Assembly: GCA_944358685.1 (NCBI GenBank)
Contig: CALVRQ010000089.1
Coordinates: 1 to 5,731 of the forward strand
DNA: 5,731 nucleotides
Direction of reading: 5' to 3'
From: an uncultured Bacilli bacterium
GTDB lineage: Bacteria > Bacillota_I > Bacilli_A > RF39 > UBA660
The notes under the pieces are model-generated. The model was not told where the DNA came from, did no database searches, and worked only from the letters and a program-made list of their open reading frames with translations. The stretch's first letter is position 1. Every line of letters starts with the position of its first letter. Both the position numbers and the translations under genes were made by a program. Shown piece by piece: positions 1 to 4,133 of the stretch.

Positions 1-177
1 GATATTTTGTTTAGTATAATATTAGGTATATCTACTGGTGGAAGCAGTCCATTTGAATTAATGAGTATATTAGAAATTTTAATTATCTTTAGTATGTCAT
101 ATATATTTGAATATGGATATGAAATGCAAAAGGATTCACAAGCAAGAATGTATAATGAAAAAAATAATAATATTTAA
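1..177 (+). CDS. C-terminal fragment of a putative membrane protein, possibly DUF2975-like (5' end outside window)
   Basis: An open frame enters from the left edge and stops at a TAA at 175-177, giving 58 visible residues. The visible part has a hydrophobic stretch (roughly residues 22-37, rich in Leu, Ile and Phe) that looks like a last membrane helix. A short charged tail follows, containing FEYGYEMQKDS and ending in an Asn-rich run. A final helix followed by a YG-x-E-x-Q-x-(D/E)-S tail resembles, from memory, the C-terminus of DUF2975 (YoaS-like) membrane proteins of Bacillota, which are often paired with small HTH regulators. That family link is tentative because most of the protein is missing. 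There is no start codon to judge, since the frame is open to base 1. The gene lies 54 bp upstream of the next + gene and may share a transcript with it. By the tRNA evidence at 629-673, it belongs to an integrated element rather than the core chromosome. Confidence 0.6.
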   Translation, partial: DILFSIILGISTGGSSPFELMSILEILIIFSMSYIFEYGYEMQKDSQARMYNEKNNNI

Positions 178-202
178 GTAATTAATATTAGCTAAAAATA
201 AT

Positions 203-218
203 ACAAATTACAATTTGT
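203..218. repeat. 7-bp inverted repeat just upstream of the ribosome binding site of the 65-aa gene
   Basis: ACAAATT and AATTTGT are separated by two bases and end two bases before the AGGAGGT. The centre (AAATTACAATTT) recurs exactly at 435-446, just after the gene. It could be a small operator or a hairpin limiting translation. In DNA this AT-rich, chance is a fair alternative. Confidence 0.3.
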
Positions 219-231
219 CGAGGAGGTCAAA

Positions 232-429
232 ATGAAAAATGAACAAAAAGACAACAAAGAAAAGATAAACTTTATATGTTTTCTAGTTGCTTCAATAGTT
301 TTTTATATTGTATCTATCATAAACTTTATTGATAAGAGCACTAGTACAGCAGTAGTATTTTTATGTCTAGGATCATCATTCTTATGCTTATCATCTACTC
401 ATCGAAATAAAGATAAAAACAATAAATAA
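232..429 (+). CDS. Small two-helix membrane protein, 65 aa, unknown function
   Basis: This is a complete small gene with a near-ideal ribosome binding site: AGGAGGT at 221-227, four bases before ATG 232. The protein has a Lys-rich N-terminal tail (residues 1-11) and a hydrophobic helix at about 13-32. A short polar loop with DKSTST follows, then a second hydrophobic segment at about 39-55 and a Lys/Asn-rich C-terminal tail. Positive charges on both tails suggest a hairpin with both ends in the cytoplasm. I recognise no enzymatic motif and cannot name the family. It lies just downstream of another membrane-protein gene in the same direction, with a terminator 138 bp after its stop (567-593). 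The two probably form one transcript. No separate promoter is obvious in the 54-bp gap. It sits on the inferred element side of the att remnant, so it is likely accessory. Confidence 0.7.
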   Translation: MKNEQKDNKEKINFICFLVASIVFYIVSIINFIDKSTSTAVVFLCLGSSFLCLSSTHRNKDKNNK

Positions 430-500
430 TCATAAAATTACAATTTATTGATTAAATATCTATAAAAAATTTGTAGTTAAATTTTAGTTATTTTTATAAA

Positions 501-560
501 AAATAATTCGAATTTACTTATATTTATTCAAACTTATTCAAACTTACTCGAATTTTACAA
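501..560. repeat. Tandem 10-bp periodic degenerate repeats next to the att remnant
   Basis: Read in blocks of ten from 501, the sequence repeats with loose consensus AA-Y-TTA-Y-T-Y-R. The best units are 521-530 (TATTTATTCA), 531-540 (AACTTATTCA) and 541-550 (AACTTACTCG), with weaker units at 501-520 and 551-560. The period is exactly 10 bp, about one helical turn, so a protein binding each unit would sit on one face of the DNA. The repeats lie about 70-130 bp inside the inferred element end. That is where tyrosine-recombinase elements carry arm-type integrase or accessory-factor sites. That role is inference; the periodicity is seen directly. Confidence 0.5.
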
Positions 561-566
561 ACAATG

Positions 567-593
567 AAAAGCCTTAAAAATAAAGGCTTTTTT
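567..593 (+). terminator. Rho-independent terminator after the small membrane-protein gene
   Basis: A 9-bp perfect stem (AAAAGCCTT at 567-575 paired with AAGGCTTTT at 583-591) has a seven-base A-rich loop. A T-run spans 588-593. The A-tract on the left arm means the reverse strand also ends in a short T-run. The hairpin could therefore stop transcripts arriving from fhs on the opposite strand. Confidence 0.8.
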
Positions 594-628
594 AATATTT
601 TACCATATATCACTAATTAAATTTTTTT

Positions 629-673
629 TTCATACCCGTAGGATCGAGGGTTCGAATCCCCCTCTCGCTACCA
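629..673 (+). tRNA. 3' half of elongator tRNA-Met (anticodon CAT): probable attachment-site remnant
   Basis: The segment starts at T32-T33 of the anticodon loop and carries anticodon CAT at 631-633 (positions 34-36). It continues with A37 and C38, the 3' anticodon stem CCGTA (636-640) and variable loop GGATC (641-645). The T-arm GAGGG-TTCGAAT-CCCCC spans 646-662. The 3' acceptor strand TCTCGCT is at 663-669, followed by A73 and encoded CCA (671-673). The order and the CATACCCGT sequence match elongator tRNA-Met of Bacillota. No acceptor 5' strand, D-arm or 5' anticodon stem exists upstream; a 9-base T-run sits there instead. An abrupt loss of homology at the anticodon loop is typical of att sites used by tRNA-targeting tyrosine integrases. 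By polarity, the inserted DNA lies to the left and the original downstream chromosome to the right. The T-stem has an A50-C64 mismatch, consistent with relaxed constraint. It is not a functional tRNA by itself. Confidence 0.8.
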
Positions 674-683
674 GTATGCATTT

Positions 684-709
684 AACTAGATATTACTATC
701 TAGTTTTTT
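684..709 (+). terminator. Original terminator of the tRNA-Met gene
   Basis: A perfect 9-bp stem (AACTAGATA at 684-692 paired with TATCTAGTT at 697-705) has a TTAC loop, followed by T706-709. It begins ten bases after the encoded CCA, where a tRNA operon terminator is expected. This supports the idea that the tRNA 3' half sits in its native chromosomal context. On the opposite strand the stem lacks a good T-tract, so it is a weak candidate terminator for fhs. Confidence 0.8.
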
Positions 710-734
710 CATGCAAAAAAACTCCAAAAGAAAT

Positions 735-2393
735 TTAAAACAATCCATAAATCGTTCCGTCATCTTCAATATGCATATTTTCATAAGCTGGCTTTTTAGA
801 AAGACCAGGCATCGTCATAATTTTACCCATATAAACTACAATAAAACCTGCTCCGCTATTTACCTTCACATCTCTAACTGTAATTTCATATCCTTCTGGA
901 TAACCAAGTTTCTTAGGATCATCACTAATAGAATACTGAGTTTTAGCCACACATATTGGTAATTTATCTAAATGCATCTCTTCAATTTTGTTTATACTTT
1001 CTATTGCTTCATCTAAGTATTTAACCTCTTCTGCATGATAAATTTCCTTAGAAACTTTAGAAATTTTTTCTTTTATAGATTCATTTTCATCATAAAGTAA
1101 ATGAAATTCTTTTTCATTATCACAAAGTTTTACTATCTTTCGAGCTAAATCTAAAGCCCCTTCTCCACCATTTTGATGAGAAGTAGAAATTGCAAATTCA
1201 CATCCAAGATCTTCACAATACTTTTGAACAAAATTAATCTCTTCATCATCATCTGAAATAAATTTATTCAAACATATAATCACATTATCCAAATACTTTT
1301 TCATATTTTCTATATGGACTTTTAAATTACAAATACCTTTTTTCAAATAATCCATATTTTTTGTATTAAGTTCATCTTTGCTCATTCCGCCATTATATTT
1401 CAAACTACGTATCGTCGCATTTATCACAATTACACTTGGTTTTAAATTTCCCTTATGGCATTTAATATCCAAAAACTTCTCAGCACCTAAATCAGCACCA
1501 AAACCAGCTTCAGTAACAACATAATCAGCTAACTTTAAACCAAGTTTTGTCGCAATCAAACTATTACATCCATGGGCGATATTCGCAAAAGGCCCGCCAT
1601 GAATAATTACCGGATTATTTTCTAAAGTTTGAACCAAATTGGGTTTAATAGCATCTTTAAGTAAAATTGTCATGGCCTCTTCTACTTTCAAATCTTTAAC
1701 AAATAAAGGTTTACCATCAATATCATAAGCAAATAAAATATTACCTATTTTTTCTTTTAAATCTTTCAAATCTTTAGCTAAACATAAAATCGCCATAATT
1801 TCAGTTGCTACTGTAATGCAGAAATGATTCTCGTGTACCACGTCTTTTCCTAAATCTAATCCAACAGTAACTGTTCTAAGGGCCCTATCATTCATATCGA
1901 CACATCTATTAAATAAAATTCTATCTTTATCAATATTCAAACTATTACCTTGAAATAAATGATTATCAATCGCCGCACAAAGTAAATTATTAGCTGCTCC
2001 TATCGCATGCATATCACCAGTAAAATGCAAATTGATATCTTCCATTGGTACAACTTGCGAATATCCACCACCAGCAGCACCACCTTTAATTCCAAATACC
2101 GGTCCTAAAGAAGGCTCACGTAAAACAGCTAAACTATTATATCCTAACTTTCTCATCGCATCATGAATTCCAATACTCATTGTTGTCTTACCTTCACCAA
2201 ATGGTGTTGGATTAATCGACGTTACCAAAATTAATTTACCATCTTCTTTTTTTAAATCATTTAAGATATCTAAATTAATTTTAGCCTTATATTTACCATA
2301 ATGTTCTAAATATTCCCTATTAATATTTAACTTATCTGCTATATCATCAATTTTTAGCATCTTAGACGCTCTTGCAATCTCAATATCTGTCAT
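735..2393 (-). CDS. fhs: Formate-tetrahydrofolate ligase (10-formyl-THF synthetase), 552 aa
   Basis: This cytoplasmic enzyme uses ATP to join formate to tetrahydrofolate, giving 10-formyl-THF for purine synthesis and fMet-tRNA. The protein is full length for the family (about 555 residues). Key elements are a P-loop NPTPFGEGKTT (61-71), REPSLGPVFG (92-101) and family signature GIKGGAAGGGY (101-111). Others are FTGDMHAI (124-131), GGPFANIAHGCNS (266-278), EAGFGADLGAEKF (295-307) and a second-signature region NATIRSLKYNGG (325-336). A KTQYSISDDP block (484-493) and C-terminal PGLSKKPA (529-536) complete it. Two deviations from the sequence I remember: the second signature has Asn and Ser where Val and Ala are usual, and His406 (STSHQNGGEGA) stands where many homologues have Trp. 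The start ATG at 2391-2393 is backed by AGAGGTGA at 2398-2405. The gene follows the SDR gene by 32 bp on the same strand and may also have its own extended -10 promoter. Confidence 0.97.
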   Translation of the reverse strand: MTDIEIARASKMLKIDDIADKLNINREYLEHYGKYKAKINLDILNDLKKEDGKLILVTSINPTPFGEGKTTMSIGIHDAMRKLGYNSLAVLREPSLGPVFGIKGGAAGGGYSQVVPMEDINLHFTGDMHAIGAANNLLCAAIDNHLFQGNSLNIDKDRILFNRCVDMNDRALRTVTVGLDLGKDVVHENHFCITVATEIMAILCLAKDLKDLKEKIGNILFAYDIDGKPLFVKDLKVEEAMTILLKDAIKPNLVQTLENNPVIIHGGPFANIAHGCNSLIATKLGLKLADYVVTEAGFGADLGAEKFLDIKCHKGNLKPSVIVINATIRSLKYNGGMSKDELNTKNMDYLKKGICNLKVHIENMKKYLDNVIICLNKFISDDDEEINFVQKYCEDLGCEFAISTSHQNGGEGALDLARKIVKLCDNEKEFHLLYDENESIKEKISKVSKEIYHAEEVKYLDEAIESINKIEEMHLDKLPICVAKTQYSISDDPKKLGYPEGYEITVRDVKVNSGAGFIVVYMGKIMTMPGLSKKPAYENMHIEDDGTIYGLF

Positions 2394-2412
2394 CTAATCA
2401 CCTCTTACAGAT

Positions 2413-2421
2413 ATTATATCA
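2413..2421 (-). promoter_or_regulatory. Candidate extended -10 promoter for fhs
   Basis: On the minus strand TGATATAAT gives a TGn-TATAAT extended -10, starting just after the SDR stop codon. No good -35 is seen at 16-18 bp spacing (best match about 3 of 6), as is tolerated for extended -10 promoters. The predicted start near 2406 leaves only a very short leader before the AGAGGTGA ribosome binding site. fhs may therefore be read both from here and by readthrough from the SDR gene. Confidence 0.4.
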
Positions 2422-2425
2422 AATT

Positions 2426-3199
2426 TTAATAAAATAAATTAAATATTTTTGTAAATAAATTATGTGAAAAAGGTGCCGAATAGCGATAACGAGGTCTTAA
2501 AGTAGTAATTGCTTCATAAATTTTATTTGAAATTGACTTTAAATTTCTTTTTTCAAATAACCATAAACATATATTTTCAGCCCTACGAATAAACTCTATC
2601 TGAGTATCAAAAAATGAATTATAATCCATAAATTCATATTTCTTATCAAAAGCAAGTTTATTAAATCCTGTTTTGTATAAACCAGGTTCTACCAAAACAA
2701 CATCTAATTTAGAAGAAAGTAATTTACTTTCATAATATAAAGTCCTCGCAAACACTGATAAAGCCGCTTTCGTCCCCGAATAACTTCCTAAAAAAGGAAG
2801 TGGCATCTTACTTGTTAAAGAAGAGATTATAACTATCCTTCCCTTGCCTTTTTTAATCATTGTTTTAGAAACCTTCTGAATTAAATCTAAGTTAGAAAAC
2901 ACATTCACATTAAAATTATTTTTAACTTTACTTAAAGGAATTTCAAATAAAGATCCACTTTCGGCAATAGCCGCATTACATACTAAAACATCGATATCTA
3001 ATTTATTAAGCTTGTTTAAATCTTTAGTAATATCTAACTTTAGGCACTCAATATTTTTATCATCTTTATATATTCTTTTAATACTCTTAACCTCGCTATC
3101 GGTATGTACCGTCACATACAAATGATAATTTTTCTTAAGCCTTTGAATGACTGGATAAATCATACCACTTCTAGCTCCTGTAATTAAAACATTTTTCAC
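2426..3199 (-). CDS. Short-chain dehydrogenase/reductase (SDR), 257 aa, substrate unknown
   Basis: This is a Rossmann-fold NAD(P)(H)-dependent oxidoreductase of the classical SDR type. From the GTG start the nucleotide-binding motif is TGARSGMI (7-14). An acidic D56 follows strand 3 (KLDI), and CNAA (74-77) stands for the usual NNAG. N99 lies in the NVNVF helix, S127 in IISSLTS, and YSGTK (140-144) provides catalytic Tyr140 and Lys144. EPGLYKTGF (171-179) is the PG motif. Asn-Ser-Tyr-Lys are all present, so it should be active. The third glycine of TGxxxGxG is replaced by Ile14. An ATG at 3277 would add 26 residues. I chose GTG at 3197-3199 because AAAGGTGA (3204-3211) sits four bases upstream, the Rossmann strand begins at once, and the longer start would overlap the -10 of the divergent gene's promoter. 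It ends 32 bp before fhs, so the two may be cotranscribed, though no shared pathway is evident. Confidence 0.9.
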   Translation of the reverse strand: MKNVLITGARSGMIYPVIQRLKKNYHLYVTVHTDSEVKSIKRIYKDDKNIECLKLDITKDLNKLNKLDIDVLVCNAAIAESGSLFEIPLSKVKNNFNVNVFSNLDLIQKVSKTMIKKGKGRIVIISSLTSKMPLPFLGSYSGTKAALSVFARTLYYESKLLSSKLDVVLVEPGLYKTGFNKLAFDKKYEFMDYNSFFDTQIEFIRRAENICLWLFEKRNLKSISNKIYEAITTLRPRYRYSAPFSHNLFTKIFNLFY

Positions 3200-3244
3200 A
3201 ATATCACCTTTATTAATATTACCAAATAAATATAAAATATGTAT

Positions 3245-3273
3245 TTGACAGTATATTAAATTGCGTGTATAAT
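3245..3273 (+). promoter_or_regulatory. Perfect consensus sigma-A promoter for the 193-aa gene
   Basis: TTGACA at 3245-3250 and TATAAT at 3268-3273 are separated by exactly 17 bp. The stretch upstream (3211-3244) is almost pure A/T and could act as an UP element. The expected start near 3280 leaves a leader of about 28 bases with AAGGAGG at 3291-3297, eleven bases before the ATG. A 6/6, 17, 6/6 match predicts strong, largely constitutive transcription. The region is shared with the start of the divergent SDR gene. Confidence 0.85.
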
Positions 3274-3308
3274 ACAATTTACTTTATTTCAAGGAGGAAA
3301 ATAACAAA

Positions 3309-3890
3309 ATGGAAAATTCAGAATTTTATGATTCTATAAAAAAAATTGCAGAGCATAAAAACACCATAGCTTTAATTAACATAAGAGAATTTAGAAGATT
3401 AATAAGAACTAACGGAGAATATCAATGGGTCCCTTTTACAATAGGTAATCTTCCTGCTCTACCTATTATTACTAGCGATCTAAAAGAACAATTTAGAAGC
3501 ACCAAAGAACGAGTTAGTATCAGAATTACCCCTGTATGGAATTTTCTAACTAATGGACAGCAAGTTATAACTCCAAATATTGAAAGATTTGAATTAATTG
3601 AACGCACTAACTTCAAACCACGCTATATGATTACAAGAAAAATTGCTTTCAATAGACGCTATCTTTCAAATAGTAATTGGCACAATCTAGATGATATAAT
3701 CATCCAAAGAGAAAATGCCGTCGAATGGGCCAAAAAGAAAAACGCCACATTACTAGCTCCAGTTGATGATGAAACATTACAATCTTACATAGAACATTAT
3801 CAAGATGAATTAACAGCATTTAATCAACTTTATGAAGAAAGTGCAAAGAAAGTTTTAGAAATAAAAACTTATCAAAAAAAATTAAAATAG
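3309..3890 (+). CDS. Hypothetical protein, 193 aa, family not recognised
   Basis: This is a complete gene with ATG at 3309, AAGGAGG at 3291-3297, a perfect consensus promoter and its own terminator. I do not recognise the protein. It has no signal peptide, no membrane segment and no cysteine. Residues 1-33 look helical and basic. Residues 37-110 look like mixed strands with aromatic and proline-rich turns (YQWVPF at 38-43, NLPALPII at 47-54, RITPVWNF at 72-79). A Trp-containing helix with VEWAKKKN lies at 138-145. The last 40 residues (about 153-191) are highly charged and likely one long helix or coiled coil. That composition would fit a soluble cytoplasmic protein or a nucleic-acid or protein-binding factor, but no function can be assigned. 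It stands alone: divergent from the SDR gene and convergent with the recD2 unit. Its TAG stop lies inside the terminator stem. Confidence 0.85.
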   Translation: MENSEFYDSIKKIAEHKNTIALINIREFRRLIRTNGEYQWVPFTIGNLPALPIITSDLKEQFRSTKERVSIRITPVWNFLTNGQQVITPNIERFELIERTNFKPRYMITRKIAFNRRYLSNSNWHNLDDIIIQRENAVEWAKKKNATLLAPVDDETLQSYIEHYQDELTAFNQLYEESAKKVLEIKTYQKKLK

Positions 3891-3914
3891 CTCCAAAAAT
3901 TAGGAGCTATTTTT
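3884..3914. terminator. Bidirectional Rho-independent terminator between convergent genes
   Basis: An 11-bp perfect stem (AAAATAGCTCC at 3884-3894 paired with GGAGCTATTTT at 3903-3913) has an 8-base loop. It is followed by a T-run on + (3910-3914) and, because of the A-tract on the left arm, by TTTT on - as well. It contains the TAG stop of the 193-aa gene and touches the TAA stop of the 53-aa gene. One hairpin therefore serves both converging units. Confidence 0.85.
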
Positions 3915-4074
3915 ACATCATATTATCTAACTGATCTGTTAGCCGTTCAGCTTTTCCAGTAGCCATTTTAGCTACATTTTTCATAGTGTTCATCACTTGC
4001 TTATTATATTTTTGATAAGCATAAGTAATTGCACCACCCATAGCCATCAAAGCTACATTTTTCATCATATTCAT
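3913..4074 (-). CDS. Small Met-rich protein with internal duplication, 53 aa, DUF3918/YrzQ-like (tentative)
   Basis: This is a short gene with ATG at 4072-4074 and TAGGTGA at 4079-4085, four bases upstream. Its TAA stop is at 3913-3915, on the edge of the shared terminator. The protein has ten methionines in 53 residues. It has a hydrophobic Ala/Gly/Met segment at about 7-20 that could be a short membrane or amphipathic helix, then a Lys-rich helix and an acidic tail. MKNVALMAMG (4-13) is repeated as MKNVAKMATG (31-40). It starts 59 bp after the recD2 stop on the same strand and has no clear promoter of its own, so it is probably the last gene of the recD2 transcript. Its size and Met/Ala-rich N-terminus recall, from memory, the DUF3918 (YrzQ) proteins found near recD2 in Bacillus; this link is weak. 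The good ribosome binding site, placement and terminator make it likely real. Confidence 0.65.
   Translation of the reverse strand: MNMMKNVALMAMGGAITYAYQKYNKQVMNTMKNVAKMATGKAERLTDQLDNMM
3960..3984 (-). repeat. 25-bp direct repeat within the 53-aa gene, copy 1
   Basis: This segment matches 4041-4065 at 22 of 25 positions, including 15 identical bases (ATGAAAAATGTAGCT on the minus strand at 3970-3984). The copies are 81 bp apart, exactly 27 codons, so the reading frame is kept and the protein repeats MKNVA-x-MA. It encodes the second unit of the protein. Confidence 0.8.
4041..4065 (-). repeat. 25-bp direct repeat within the 53-aa gene, copy 2
   Basis: This is the partner of 3960-3984, with the 15-base identical core at 4051-4065. 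It encodes the first MKNVALMA unit, which includes the start of the hydrophobic segment. The copies differ only in the codon after MKNVA (Leu here, Lys in the other copy). Confidence 0.8.
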
Positions 4075-4105
4075 TATATCACCTACTTGTCAGACACATG
4101 ATGTC

Positions 4106-4124
4106 GTATGTTATTTTAACATAC
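4106..4124. repeat. 8-bp inverted repeat in the recD2 to small-gene gap
   Basis: GTATGTTA and TAACATAC are separated by TTT, nine bases after the recD2 stop on the minus strand. On the minus strand no T-run follows, so it is not a convincing terminator for recD2. It may be a weak attenuating hairpin, an mRNA-stabilising 3' structure, or a protein site. No function can be assigned. Confidence 0.4.
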
Positions 4125-4133
4125 ATTTATATT

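Noticed and set aside
501..560. CRISPR array
   Set aside because: The 10-bp periodic units are contiguous and degenerate, with no spacers and no cas genes.
711..962. Plus-strand open frame of 83 codons
   Set aside because: It lies antisense to the conserved 3' end of fhs and has no ribosome binding site; it is a shadow of the real gene.
3216..3224. TGG-TAATAT extended -10 for the SDR gene
   Set aside because: The start site it predicts falls within the AAAGGTGA ribosome binding site, and the -35 match is at most 3 of 6. The SDR promoter stays unassigned.
3200..3277. N-terminal extension of the SDR to an ATG at 3277
   Set aside because: The 26 extra residues precede the Rossmann strand, have no ribosome binding site and overlap the -10 of the divergent promoter. 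GTG at 3199 has AAAGGTGA at the right distance.
3422..3616. Minus-strand open frame of 64 codons
   Set aside because: It lies inside the 193-aa gene on the opposite strand and has no ribosome binding site or promoter. The + gene has both.
4073..4078. TATAAT on the minus strand as a -10 box
   Set aside because: It overlaps the start codon of the 53-aa gene, and the CTGACA upstream (4088-4093) is only 9 bp away, so it cannot form a promoter for that gene.
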